34,667 nt of DNA from a virus, in the IMG/VR virus record IMGVR_UViG_3300037475_000083, positions 1 to 34,667 of that record; one strand, given 5' to 3'. The notes under the pieces are model-generated. The model saw only the letters and a program-made list of their open reading frames with translations. It ran no database searches and was not told where the DNA came from. Numbering within the stretch: the stretch's first letter is position 1; the number at the start of each line of letters is the position of its first letter. Below, in pieces: positions 8,966-16,110 of this stretch. A program made the position numbers and the translations under genes.

Positions 8966-8991
8966 ATTGGGATTTAACGGGTAGTTATTAT

Positions 8992-9624
8992 TTAACCAGT
9001 TTTCTGTTCAGCCTTTGCAGCGACCAGATTGAGATAATGGTTTCGGGCTTTCATGTCGTGAGGATTTTTCTCCTTCGCAGCATAAGCCTTGTTCACATCA
9101 TCCTGAGTGACTGAATATCCAAATGCTGGCGTCTTACTCATGCCTGGTACCTGATTATTCAAAAGCTGGGAACGATGATTCAATGCTGCCTGTCGAGCAT
9201 CCTTATTGCCAAGGAACGTATTCATCATATTATCCTGCAACTCTTTCGGATAATTTTTGTTAACGTAGTCCTTTAGGATGTTCACAGTTTCGTCATTAAC
9301 TTCCTTCTTCGCTTCCTCAAACTTCTGTTGACGCGACTCAAAGCGAGCCTTATCATCGCGCAGAAATCTCTCATATTGAGCTTGTGTCATTCCCGCAGCT
9401 TTGGCGCGAGCTTGTATATCCGCTACGCGTGCAGCGTCATGCTGTACGTCAGCAGGATTCATGTAGCTGTCAGGAACTTTACCAGCTTCTTCAAGCTTTG
9501 CTTTAAGCTGTTCATTTTCCTGGAAGGTAGGGAGCGAATTCTTATAACCAGCTTCCAGTTCTTCCACCGTTTTAAACTTTCCAGCATAGAGTTTAGGTGT
9601 TTCATTGTTGGCTTCCGTTGTCAT
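8992..9624 (-). CDS. Capsid scaffolding protein
   Basis: This encodes 210 residues, highly charged and helical, Lys/Glu/Ala/Gln-rich and without Cys. Residues 11-28 (KLYAGKFKTVEELEAGYK) match the recurring opening of podovirus scaffold proteins. The middle (about 60-115) is predicted coiled helix, and the basic C-terminus would contact the capsid shell. It lies between portal and capsid genes as expected. The start overlaps the preceding gene by 23 nt, with AAGGA eight bases before the ATG. Confidence 0.82.
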   Translation of the reverse strand: MTTEANNETPKLYAGKFKTVEELEAGYKNSLPTFQENEQLKAKLEEAGKVPDSYMNPADVQHDAARVADIQARAKAAGMTQAQYERFLRDDKARFESRQQKFEEAKKEVNDETVNILKDYVNKNYPKELQDNMMNTFLGNKDARQAALNHRSQLLNNQVPGMSKTPAFGYSVTQDDVNKAYAAKEKNPHDMKARNHYLNLVAAKAEQKTG

Positions 9625-9871
9625 TCAATGATTCCTTAATTGATTGTTGAACCCTTAAAATCGCCAGGTGTATATCCCTAAACACCGAGCGACGACCCTC
9701 ATTGAACCCAAGCCTTTCGCCAGTAAAATCCTTTTCTGACGGTTCTTCCATGAACGTATTCATCGTTCCCTGATTTAAAAGCTTGCGTCCTAACTCACTG
9801 ACCTGATAGTGCAAATACAGGTCGAAATCTTCTGGTGAAATCTTTCCACCTTTCAATAATTCTTCGATCAT
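9602..9871 (-). CDS. Small structural-operon protein (Bbp19-like)
   Basis: This encodes 89 residues, overlapping the portal stop by ATGA (9868-9871). The sequence has SELGRKLLNQGTMNTFM and FNEGRRSVFRDI. The G-R-x-x-L and F-x-x-G-R-R-x-V/F pattern resembles small Bbp19-type phage proteins found between portal and scaffold. The function of that family is not established. Tight coupling to the portal suggests a role in head assembly. Confidence 0.55.
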   Translation of the reverse strand: MIEELLKGGKISPEDFDLYLHYQVSELGRKLLNQGTMNTFMEEPSEKDFTGERLGFNEGRRSVFRDIHLAILRVQQSIKESLNDNGSQQ

Positions 9872-11454
9872 ATGGTCACCTGTGGAGATTCAGGGAACTT
9901 GACCGCACCCGCTGCCGTAGATGGTGAAGGTTGTGGCAAGTTTGCAGCTTGCTGTTGCTGCACCTGACCCATCTGTGCAAGGAAATTCTTCAATTCATCA
10001 TCAGTTGCAAATAGCTTGCGTGGCAAGTTTAATTTTTGCGTGAGGAAATTATTGATCTCATAAATGTTTGCGCTGGCTAATGCTGCACCCTGACCAAAGA
10101 ATTGCTGCTTGATCTGCATGTTAGTGATGAAGTGGTTCAAGTCTGCCTGATTCTGCAAGTCATAAAGCGGTGAGACATAATCAAACTTAAGTTTCTTCGT
10201 CGAGAAGCCAGGTATCACCTGTCGCTTCTTCGTCAACAATCCGCGTTCGTTTAGAATCTTTGCAGCAACATCAAATAATTGCTTAGGTTGCTCGTTAATC
10301 AATCTGCTAATATCTGTCGCGCTGGTACGTTGCGCCCTGTTTTCCCTAATCGATATTTCTGTGGCGCTTCGTACTGGCGTTTGTATCTCGCCAAGCGGAT
10401 CAACCTGAAAGCCTCTTTGAATGGCTTCCTGTAAATGCATAATGTGTTGCAAAACGTCTGGATAGCTAGGCATCTCAAGCGCTTCAAGCGGATTGCGTCC
10501 TCCTGGATTACGCGCAATCATTGCCCCTGCCCATTGTCTAATCGAATTGGGATTGAAATAACTACCCGCATCATAAAACATCGGTGGATTTGCCTTGAAT
10601 GCCATATTCTGACGTGTATACTGCACGACCCGGTTAAGATCGCGGATGGTCGGAAGCATATCGGTTCCCACGCCCCTTCCTTCTGCTTCTCCGGGTCTTA
10701 CCCTGTCACGGTAAACAATGATTTGAGGGTAACTGCGCCTTACAAAAAACAGATATGAGTCTGGATCATCATCCATGACTGCATAAATAAAGAAATTATC
10801 GTCGCTGTATTTAATCTGACCAAAATTGACGGTGTATATCTCATTTGGATCAGCTATCAATGCATCCCTAATCTTGCCCCTATACTCTGGATATTCATCG
10901 AGGATTGATCTTGCTGTCATCTTTTGAGCAAACCAGCATGTATTGATCACATCATCAGTAGAATATTCAATGTACAAAGCAACAGCAGGAATAGAGCGGT
11001 AATATAGAGGCACTTCATCTGATTGTGATTCAACCCAAATGGCTCCGGTTCCCCCAACCAAGTCCAGATTACTACTAGACACCACACGGCTAAGATTAGA
11101 TTCGTTAAGATAAAAGAAGATTCGCTCATTCATTTCGTCCATGACAATTTGAGCTTTGTCGATTAGGTCTTTGGTGTAAAAGTGAGGATCAAGAACCAGC
11201 TTACCCCATACTCTATCCTTGGGCAAAAGTAATCCATGAAGATCATTTGCGCGCTGATATGCTGCAAGCATGGCCGTGTTATCCCAGATTTGCTGGGTTA
11301 CTGGCTTGCCATCGTCCCGATAATTGAATTTGACATTGAATGCATCACGATCTGGTATGACATAGAAATATAACTCCTTGTACAAGGCTAGCCAGCGATC
11401 CTTATACTGTCTCGCTTCCCAAAATCTCTGATAAAGCTTCTTTGTATCTTCCAT
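9868..11454 (-). CDS. Portal protein (head-tail connector), T7 gp8-like
   Basis: This encodes 528 residues, the usual length for this family. The N-terminus (YQRFWEARQYKDRWLALYKELYFYVIPDR) matches the opening of podovirus head-tail connectors. The middle has RDLNRVVQYTRQNMAFKANPP, the pattern in which the long portal helix leads into the crown. The C-terminus is Gln-rich. ATG 11454 is chosen with AGGA about ten bases ahead; a TTG at 11478 also lies in frame. It forms the dodecameric ring through which DNA is packaged. Its neighbours (small gene upstream, scaffold and capsid downstream) fit. Confidence 0.9.
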   Translation of the reverse strand: MEDTKKLYQRFWEARQYKDRWLALYKELYFYVIPDRDAFNVKFNYRDDGKPVTQQIWDNTAMLAAYQRANDLHGLLLPKDRVWGKLVLDPHFYTKDLIDKAQIVMDEMNERIFFYLNESNLSRVVSSSNLDLVGGTGAIWVESQSDEVPLYYRSIPAVALYIEYSTDDVINTCWFAQKMTARSILDEYPEYRGKIRDALIADPNEIYTVNFGQIKYSDDNFFIYAVMDDDPDSYLFFVRRSYPQIIVYRDRVRPGEAEGRGVGTDMLPTIRDLNRVVQYTRQNMAFKANPPMFYDAGSYFNPNSIRQWAGAMIARNPGGRNPLEALEMPSYPDVLQHIMHLQEAIQRGFQVDPLGEIQTPVRSATEISIRENRAQRTSATDISRLINEQPKQLFDVAAKILNERGLLTKKRQVIPGFSTKKLKFDYVSPLYDLQNQADLNHFITNMQIKQQFFGQGAALASANIYEINNFLTQKLNLPRKLFATDDELKNFLAQMGQVQQQQAANLPQPSPSTAAGAVKFPESPQVTI

Positions 11455-11482
11455 TGTGCTGCCATCCTTGACAAACAATTAT

Positions 11483-11743
11483 TTATTTTCTGCTTTTAAT
11501 CGCTTTATTGATCATGTCAGGTAAAAATCCTTTACCTGGTACTGGGTTAGCATTCGGGCCATATCCTACAGCCTGATTGTTGCCTCCCATGACGTCAGGT
11601 GTCCATTGCTGGCCACCCTGAGATTTGATTATGTCGAGACGTGTCTTGTATAAATCCGCTTTCTTGCGTTCAAGCTCTGCCTGTTGCTGCTGATACTGCT
11701 CGTTGGCAATATCCGAACTATTGTCGCTGTCCAGAAATCCCAT
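11483..11743 (-). CDS. Small protein preceding the portal
   Basis: This encodes 86 residues. Residues 12-45 are a Gln/Glu/Lys-rich amphipathic helix (YQQQQAELERKKADLYKTR), and the C-terminal half is Gly/Pro/Asn-rich with a basic end. Start 11743 is set by GGAGG seven bases upstream; a GTG at 11749 is less likely. It overlaps the previous gene by 26 nt. Small helical proteins directly upstream of the portal are usual in podoviruses, but their role is unknown. Confidence 0.6.
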   Translation of the reverse strand: MGFLDSDNSSDIANEQYQQQQAELERKKADLYKTRLDIIKSQGGQQWTPDVMGGNNQAVGYGPNANPVPGKGFLPDMINKAIKSRK

Positions 11744-12155
11744 GCTCACGCCTCCATGCGCTTAACACTTCGTAATTCCGCTTACCAGTATACTTTAGCA
11801 ACTTGCGATACAAATGCACAGGGTTAAACGTCCAGCCTATATCTGCGCCAGACGCGTACCGGCATATCTCATTGCATGAACGTACCCAGAATGGCTTCCA
11901 GCTAATCTTTACGCGCTCATCAAGGCTAATTGTAATCGTCGCGGTCACATCCTTAATGACCCGAAGATTGCGAATTAATTGCTCACCATCCTTGCAGTAA
12001 ATCTTTCGGGTGAGCAATCCTGTGCGGTCAAAGTCAAGCATGATCCAGTCATCACCATCATAGGTAATGATGTTACAGTGCTTAAACTCTTTGCTAAAGG
12101 CTAGTTTCGATTGCACACCATTAGCAATTTTGTAGAAGATAAAGACAGCTATCAT
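11718..12155 (-). CDS. Hypothetical protein, possible Cys-containing papain-like phage domain
   Basis: This encodes 145 residues. Two ATGs are adjacent (12158 and 12155); GGGAG is six bases from the second. The first 20 residues are hydrophobic. The C-terminal part (VRSCNEICRYASGADIGWTFNPVHLYRKL) resembles a motif seen in phage proteins where a Cys-x-x-x-x-K/R segment is followed by a T/N-P-x-x-L-Y segment. I cannot assign an activity. It overlaps both neighbours, so it belongs to the operon. Confidence 0.5.
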   Translation of the reverse strand: MIAVFIFYKIANGVQSKLAFSKEFKHCNIITYDGDDWIMLDFDRTGLLTRKIYCKDGEQLIRNLRVIKDVTATITISLDERVKISWKPFWVRSCNEICRYASGADIGWTFNPVHLYRKLLKYTGKRNYEVLSAWRREHGISGQRQ

Positions 12156-12592
12156 CATAATCTCCCTTTAATAGCATTCTCTAGCCAAACCTTGCTCCAT
12201 TCATCATTAGCATGAAATTCTATTCGGGGTGAATCTTGGGGTGGTTTTTGGGGTAGATTTTGGGGTGGTTTTTCTATTTCTTGATCTTCTTCTATTTCAT
12301 CATCCCAATCATTATCTTTTGGAATGAATTTTGGCATATTTGGTATATGTTTATTTTCTCTTACAAATGATCTCTTATTGTAATTATCTGTATATTCATC
12401 TTCATAGAAATCACATAAAGAATATGAATTGATAATGGGAAGCTTATCTCTAATAAACTTCCCACTTTCACAATCGTAATATTTTTTATCAAACAGCATG
12501 AAGCTATGACGAGATTCACGGACGCGCAATTCCCTTCTTCTTTCATAGGCTGTATGTGGAACCATGTTCCAGTTATGCGATTTTAACCACAT
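12155..12592 (-). CDS. Hypothetical protein with acidic and Pro/Gln-repeat region
   Basis: This encodes 145 residues. The N-terminal half is basic and aromatic. Residues 95-108 are strongly acidic (Asp/Glu). Residues 109-122 form a four-residue proline repeat (PPQN, LPQK, PPQD, SPR). The repeat corresponds to a 12-bp DNA repeat whose plus strand has four GGGG tracts (12226-12265). The start is weakly supported, because there is no good ribosome site ahead of ATG 12592. The function is unknown. Confidence 0.5.
   Translation of the reverse strand: MWLKSHNWNMVPHTAYERRRELRVRESRHSFMLFDKKYYDCESGKFIRDKLPIINSYSLCDFYEDEYTDNYNKRSFVRENKHIPNMPKFIPKDNDWDDEIEEDQEIEKPPQNLPQKPPQDSPRIEFHANDEWSKVWLENAIKGRL
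12226..12265 (+). repeat. 12-bp tandem repeat with four GGGG tracts
   Basis: GGGG occurs at 12226-12229, 12238-12241, 12250-12253 and 12262-12265, an exact 12-bp period with 8-base T-rich spacers. It is coding on the minus strand (proline repeat). The plus strand fits a loose G-quadruplex pattern. Confidence 0.6.
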
Positions 12593-12593
12593 A

Positions 12594-12848
12594 CTAGAGA
12601 TACTGACGAAGCGAAGTCTGTACCTTGTTCATCGTGCCAGTAAATGAAATAACAGTTTTCTTGATTTCATCGTTAAACAAATCAAACAAAACTGTGTTCA
12701 TCTCATTAAGATTTTGCTTTGCATCTTCATCATTCAGAACGCGAATGAAGTTATTCACATCTTCAACGAAATCTTTTTTCAGTTTATTTAATTTTTTGTC
12801 TAAATCAGATATCAGATCAACGCTTAAACTAGCAAAATTGTATTCCAT
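12594..12848 (-). CDS. Small helical hypothetical protein
   Basis: This encodes 84 residues starting MEYNFASLSV, with GGAG nine bases ahead. Longer starts would run into the tRNA. It is mostly helical, with a charged heptad-like stretch (SDLDKKLNKLKKDFVEDVNNFI), so it may oligomerise. It is the first protein gene after the tRNA in the operon direction. No family is recognised. Confidence 0.55.
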   Translation of the reverse strand: MEYNFASLSVDLISDLDKKLNKLKKDFVEDVNNFIRVLNDEDAKQNLNEMNTVLFDLFNDEIKKTVISFTGTMNKVQTSLRQYL

Positions 12849-12878
12849 TACAATTATCTCCTTGGTTAATAAAACCTT

Positions 12879-12961
12879 TGCATGAGGATGGATTCGAACC
12901 ATCGAAGCCCGTAGGCAACAGCTTTACAGGCTGCCTGTTTTAACCACTCACACACTCATGC
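12879..12961 (-). tRNA. tRNA-Tyr (GTA anticodon)
   Basis: This is 83 nt. The acceptor stem is GCATGAG/CTCATGC with discriminator A. The short D-stem is TGT/ACA with GG in its loop. The anticodon stem is GCAGC/GCTGT with loop CTGTAAA, so the anticodon is GTA. A long variable arm (GCC stem with GGC) makes it class II, as bacterial tRNA-Tyr is. The T-stem is GATGG/CCATC with loop TTCGAAT. The 3' CCA is not encoded. It is transcribed with the late operon and may supplement Tyr decoding. Confidence 0.92.
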
Positions 12962-12984
12962 TAAACTGGCGGGCTATTTTCCCT

Positions 12985-13069
12985 TGACCGATACTAGGGC
13001 TTAATCATCCTAGCCTTCACATGCTGTCTACGTTGCATAAGCGTCTATCGAACAGGCAAAGTATCGTCA
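12985..13069 (-). ncRNA. Candidate structured RNA next to tRNA-Tyr
   Basis: This is a noncoding stretch between a small gene and the tRNA. The closing stem pairs TGAC+GATACT (12985-12995, one bulged base) with AGTATC+GTCA (13060-13069): ten base pairs. Inside are a second stem (13022-13027 with 13052-13058, one bulge) and a CTAGG/CCTAG hairpin (12994-13013) that competes with the last two pairs of the closing stem. It does not fit a tRNA cloverleaf and I know no family for it. It may be a processing element of the tRNA transcript or an independent RNA. Confidence 0.4.
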
Positions 13070-13079
13070 CCCATAAATC

Positions 13080-13298
13080 TTAATTAATATCATCTACTAT
13101 CAAAACTAATTCAATTGGAACGCCATAAAATGCCTTTATCATTCCGAAATTCTTTGGCAATCCACAAATTCTGGCTAGCTCATTCACATTTTGCGATAAT
13201 TCTTTATGCTCGCTTGGCGTTAGGCGATAAGGCGGAATCCCATCTTTATCTGATTGATAAAAATCTTTATGGCGAAGTATTTTCGCGGTTATGTCCAT
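13080..13298 (-). CDS. Small hypothetical protein
   Basis: This encodes 72 residues. The start overlaps the previous stop as TAATG, with AAGGA about ten bases ahead. It contains PPYRLTPSEHKELSQNVNELARICGLP, a soluble helical segment without a known motif. It is one of a run of tightly coupled small genes (13080-15303) of the accessory type. Confidence 0.5.
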   Translation of the reverse strand: MDITAKILRHKDFYQSDKDGIPPYRLTPSEHKELSQNVNELARICGLPKNFGMIKAFYGVPIELVLIVDDIN

Positions 13299-13528
13299 TA
13301 AATTCTTTTCCTTAATTCTATTTCCACCTTAAATCTTTCGGTTGTTTCATACGGGAAATCATAATATTTATCGCCTACCAGTATTTGATCTTCTGGATAT
13401 ATTTTTAATCCGTAAAATTGCTCGACTCCATGAATCCATTTAATGTTATTCACATTCATTGGATCAAGTCCTTTATCTTTGCAAGTACGGATAAAGTCAT
13501 AATGGTGTGGCGTTAATATGTAGATCAT
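13298..13528 (-). CDS. Small hypothetical protein
   Basis: This encodes 76 residues. The ATG directly follows the upstream TGA (TGAATG), so translation is probably coupled. The sequence is rich in Tyr/Ile and charged residues, with a segment PEDQILVGDKYYDFPYETTERFKVEIELR suggesting a small beta-strand fold. No family is recognised. Confidence 0.5.
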   Translation of the reverse strand: MIYILTPHHYDFIRTCKDKGLDPMNVNNIKWIHGVEQFYGLKIYPEDQILVGDKYYDFPYETTERFKVEIELRKRI

Positions 13529-13750
13529 TCAGCACCATATCGCATCAAGATAATAATTAACTTCTTTTTGAAGTCTGATAATAAAACAGGTTACTACAGT
13601 TAAACTCTTTTCATCTTCGTAGCTGATGATATCCTTAATAAAAATACCTCGATGCTCTACTCTTATAATAAATCTTGCTCGCATGAAATCATTATAAACT
13701 TTCAGCCATGTTAAATTAGATAATGACTTAAGGCCAAGATATTGCGCCAT
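13529..13750 (-). CDS. Small hypothetical protein
   Basis: This encodes 73 residues. The start overlaps the exonuclease stop as TAATG, with GGGGA about ten bases ahead. It has mixed alpha/beta composition with two Cys; the second ends the protein. No family is recognised. Its tight coupling to the exonuclease may mean a shared role or just operon packing. Confidence 0.5.
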   Translation of the reverse strand: MAQYLGLKSLSNLTWLKVYNDFMRARFIIRVEHRGIFIKDIISYEDEKSLTVVTCFIIRLQKEVNYYLDAIWC

Positions 13751-14313
13751 TATCTAAAGCTTCCCCGTGTAAATTCATTCTTGCCTGTACACTGTGAAGC
13801 ATTGAATAAACGATTCTCTAAATCCTCAACCTTCTTGAAGCAGTCAGCCAGAAAGATGCAATCGTTTAATGCCCTGTGCGCATTGACATACTCCACACCC
13901 ATTGCTTCGCAGATATCCATTAACCGATAGCGATAGAGCTGCATTGGCCATTTGAAATCACGCTGCGTACATATCCATTTCATGTCACGAAAATGCGCAT
14001 CAAATGTTAATGTGTTCATGAATTTATGATCAAACTGTGCATTGTGAGCTACGATGTAATCCGCTTGATGCGACATATAACCTAGAAACTTAAGGGCTGC
14101 GCCTTCTTCCTTTCTTACCCTTGTCCACTCTGCATCAATATGATTGATGTCTTGTGCTGCGTTCTTGTCACATGCCAGTAATGTTGAGAATGTCTGAATC
14201 ACTTCCCTATGATGAACGTTAAACAGTAGCGCTGCGACTTCTATTACTACATCCCCTTTGTCGGGATATAGTCCGGTTGTTTCCGTGTCCAATATCAGTA
14301 TGTTCTCAATCAT
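13750..14313 (-). CDS. DEDDh 3'-5' exonuclease (DnaQ/RNase T-like)
   Basis: This encodes 187 residues with all exonuclease motifs: Exo I DTETTG (D9, E11), Exo II AHNAQFDHKF (D95), and Exo III HRALNDC (H146, D151). The His five residues before the last Asp makes it the DEDDh type. The size is that of a free-standing proofreading-like exonuclease domain. The substrate (DNA or RNA) cannot be told; family members trim 3' ends in replication, repair or tRNA maturation. AAGGA lies five bases before the ATG. No polymerase is encoded, so it may act alone or with host enzymes. Confidence 0.92.
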   Translation of the reverse strand: MIENILILDTETTGLYPDKGDVVIEVAALLFNVHHREVIQTFSTLLACDKNAAQDINHIDAEWTRVRKEEGAALKFLGYMSHQADYIVAHNAQFDHKFMNTLTFDAHFRDMKWICTQRDFKWPMQLYRYRLMDICEAMGVEYVNAHRALNDCIFLADCFKKVEDLENRLFNASQCTGKNEFTRGSFR

Positions 14314-14333
14314 AAATATCCTTATTTTGATTG

Positions 14334-14522
14334 TTAGCCTAACTTCATTGAAATGTTTTTATCACCTATGTATGTAACTGTGTGCCTTTCAGCGTCAAAT
14401 ATAATGTTAGCCCGTAAGTATGTTGCAAGGTCTGGCATTACTCGTTGAATCTCATTAATACTATTTTCAATTTCTTTTTTTACATGGTCGAATGCTTCTT
14501 GTGATTCATATTTTGTACTCAT
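14334..14522 (-). CDS. Small hypothetical protein
   Basis: This encodes 62 residues, overlapping the upstream stop by ATGA, with GGGGA four bases ahead. It has a helical N-terminal half (HVKKEIENSINEIQRVMPDLATYLRAN) and a short beta-like end. No family is recognised. Confidence 0.5.
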   Translation of the reverse strand: MSTKYESQEAFDHVKKEIENSINEIQRVMPDLATYLRANIIFDAERHTVTYIGDKNISMKLG

Positions 14523-14701
14523 ACAATCCCCAGCATTTCCAGTATATCAAGATAGGCTATATGCAATTCTTCTGCGTCCATATGTATCTCCTGAAAACAA
14601 GAGTTACCACAGCCCACTTCAATGTAGCCATCCATCTTGCGTACATAAATAATCTTGTCTGTTCTGATCTGCACACCATTTAATTGAATCCACTTTCTCA
14701 T
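14519..14701 (-). CDS. Small hypothetical protein
   Basis: This encodes 60 residues starting MRKWIQLNGVQIRTDKIIYV. It looks like a small beta-hairpin fold followed by an acidic helix (MDAEELHIAYLDILEML). AGGTG lies five bases before the ATG, with ATGA overlap to the upstream gene. The opening resembles small phage proteins that begin with 'xWIxLNGxxI'. No function is assigned. Confidence 0.5.
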   Translation of the reverse strand: MRKWIQLNGVQIRTDKIIYVRKMDGYIEVGCGNSCFQEIHMDAEELHIAYLDILEMLGIV

Positions 14702-15012
14702 GCAACACCTACCATTGATTTTAATCTATCCATGTACATGGAGAATGTTTCTTCAGCTTTATCAATGAAATTTTTTTGACAATCAACTTTCACTTGATCA
14801 ACAATAACGGCTATATTTTCAGCGGCAAATGCCAATGTTGCACCCAGAATGACATTCATCAAGTCTGGCATAGGTAAATTATGTTTGTTTAGCGATACAA
14901 ATCCGTTAGTTATTTCTTTGAGCATATCTACATACTCAACCATTAACTTTTCATCCAGCTTCAAATCTTTTTTTTCAGGATCAAATTCGGTGTAATCTTT
15001 ACCCTCTTGCAT
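14698..15012 (-). CDS. Helical hypothetical protein
   Basis: This encodes 104 residues, with AAGG eight bases before the ATG. A charged N-terminus is followed by two or three long helices. The middle (MNVILGATLAFAAENIAVIVDQV) is hydrophobic but is better read as a buried amphipathic helix than a membrane span. It shows faint overall resemblance to the protein at 21821-22123 (about 100 residues, with a central Met-Asn-containing helix and a late charged helix), so the two may be distant paralogues. Confidence 0.5.
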   Translation of the reverse strand: MQEGKDYTEFDPEKKDLKLDEKLMVEYVDMLKEITNGFVSLNKHNLPMPDLMNVILGATLAFAAENIAVIVDQVKVDCQKNFIDKAEETFSMYMDRLKSMVGVA

Positions 15013-15021
15013 CGTGTACCC

Positions 15022-15303
15022 TTATTCAATTAAGTATTTGTTTTCTTCTGCGTCAAGGTCTATAACCTCTTGCTTGTATTGTATATGCATATTGCGGTAG
15101 GTAAACATTTGATTGTCGTATTTGCAATCGCATTCAAGGTCATAGGTAGTTCCCTCGTAGATAAACTCACCCTTGTATGACCACCATCGATTTGTTTCCT
15201 TGCGGGCAACGAAATCAAACAGATACGAAATGATTTCACGCTTCAATCGTGGCATCGACTTGACGCGCTCGAACTTCATCTTGTCATCGTGGAGAAAGAT
15301 CAT
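15022..15303 (-). CDS. Hypothetical protein
   Basis: This encodes 93 residues if started at ATG 15303, where GGAG stands five bases ahead. The longer ATG at 15354 lacks a ribosome site and would overlap the upstream gene by 71 nt, so the shorter form is preferred. It is rich in charged and aromatic residues (NRWWSYKGEFIYEGTTYDLECDC) with two nearby Cys. No family is recognised. Confidence 0.5.
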   Translation of the reverse strand: MIFLHDDKMKFERVKSMPRLKREIISYLFDFVARKETNRWWSYKGEFIYEGTTYDLECDCKYDNQMFTYRNMHIQYKQEVIDLDAEENKYLIE

Positions 15304-15925
15304 CTGCACTCCATCTTCCGGTTGATCTAAATCGTAACGTTTGCAATCTATCATATTGTCTTGCTAATTCGTCGTATTGAGCTCTGCACTTTTTTGCTTT
15401 CTCGTTTAATTCTTTTACATAATCAATATAACGCTGAATTTCGCTTTCTCTTTCTTTTATTATATTCATCAATCCCTTATTTTTATTATTATATTCTTCC
15501 AGCTCTATATTTCTTTTTTGTATTATTTCATTTCTGTTTCTAATCACTTCATCTTGATGTTTGAGCTTATATTCCAGTACGCGTATCTGTTCGTTTCTAT
15601 CCTTGAGAACCTTTTCAAGATGTTTCTGCGAGCGCTTCTTTTCTGTTTCTATCTTGATTTCATTCTGCGCTAGTTCATTTAATACATTAATTGGTGGACA
15701 CCATACTTTGCCATAATTAATGCTTCTTTTAGCTTCATCAATATTTAATCTTTTGTATATTTCATTTAATCTTGCTTCATATCCAGCTTGCCATGATTCG
15801 CGTGATGCTCTTTCGTTAAACATCATTTGAACGTCAATGCACTTTGTTATTTTAGTTGCCAATTCGTTTAAATCTTTCTTCACTTCTTCAATCATGTTGA
15901 CACATGTATAACAATTCTCGCTCAT
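15284..15925 (-). CDS. Coiled-coil hypothetical protein
   Basis: This encodes 213 residues. Residues 1-60 are helical with CYTC near the start. Residues 85-195 are a long, highly charged coiled coil (repeating Glu/Lys/Arg/Gln with Leu/Ile spacing). The tail is Arg-rich (RFRSTGRWSADDL). The ATG overlaps the upstream stop as ATGA, with AAGGA eight bases ahead. It is probably an elongated oligomer; the function is unknown. Confidence 0.55.
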   Translation of the reverse strand: MSENCYTCVNMIEEVKKDLNELATKITKCIDVQMMFNERASRESWQAGYEARLNEIYKRLNIDEAKRSINYGKVWCPPINVLNELAQNEIKIETEKKRSQKHLEKVLKDRNEQIRVLEYKLKHQDEVIRNRNEIIQKRNIELEEYNNKNKGLMNIIKERESEIQRYIDYVKELNEKAKKCRAQYDELARQYDRLQTLRFRSTGRWSADDLSPR

Positions 15926-16110
15926 GGATGTATTCCTTCTAGCTGCTGATCAATAAATTGCTGGAGTTTAACTACTTTTCCAGCCTTAATCATCTCCAAC
16001 GGTGTAACGCTACCAAGTGCAGGGTTACGGGTTTTAAACCATAACCAAGCCTTTGCAGCGTCACCGTTAAAGTATTTCTTTACCTTGTTAAAGTAAGCTT
16101 GCGGAATCAA
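15922..16110 (-). CDS. ParS/MbcA/Xre-antitoxin-like C-terminal domain, stand-alone
   Basis: This encodes 62 residues. The motif AKAWLWFKTRNPALGSVTPL followed by EMIKAGKVVKLQQFI matches the toxin-binding domain of the MbcA/ParS/Xre antitoxins (formerly DUF2384): W-x-x-T-x-N-P-x-L-G-x-x-T-P-x-x-M/L-I-x-x-G. It lacks an HTH and no RES or other toxin gene lies beside it. The start is a TTG. TTG 16110 overlaps the upstream TGA as TTGA, mimicking the usual ATGA coupling, and GGAT lies eight to nine bases ahead; TTG 16116 is an alternative. It may neutralise or mimic partners of host toxin-antitoxin systems. Confidence 0.62.
   Translation of the reverse strand: MIPQAYFNKVKKYFNGDAAKAWLWFKTRNPALGSVTPLEMIKAGKVVKLQQFIDQQLEGIHP

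Noticed and set aside
12985-13069. Second tRNA beside tRNA-Tyr
   Set aside because: GTTCGA occurs, but the T-stem does not pair and no acceptor or anticodon arm can be fitted. It is kept only as a structured RNA candidate.
15304-15354. N-terminal extension of the 93-residue protein
   Set aside because: There is no ribosome site before ATG 15354 and it would overlap the coiled-coil gene by 71 nt. ATG 15303 has GGAG at the right distance.
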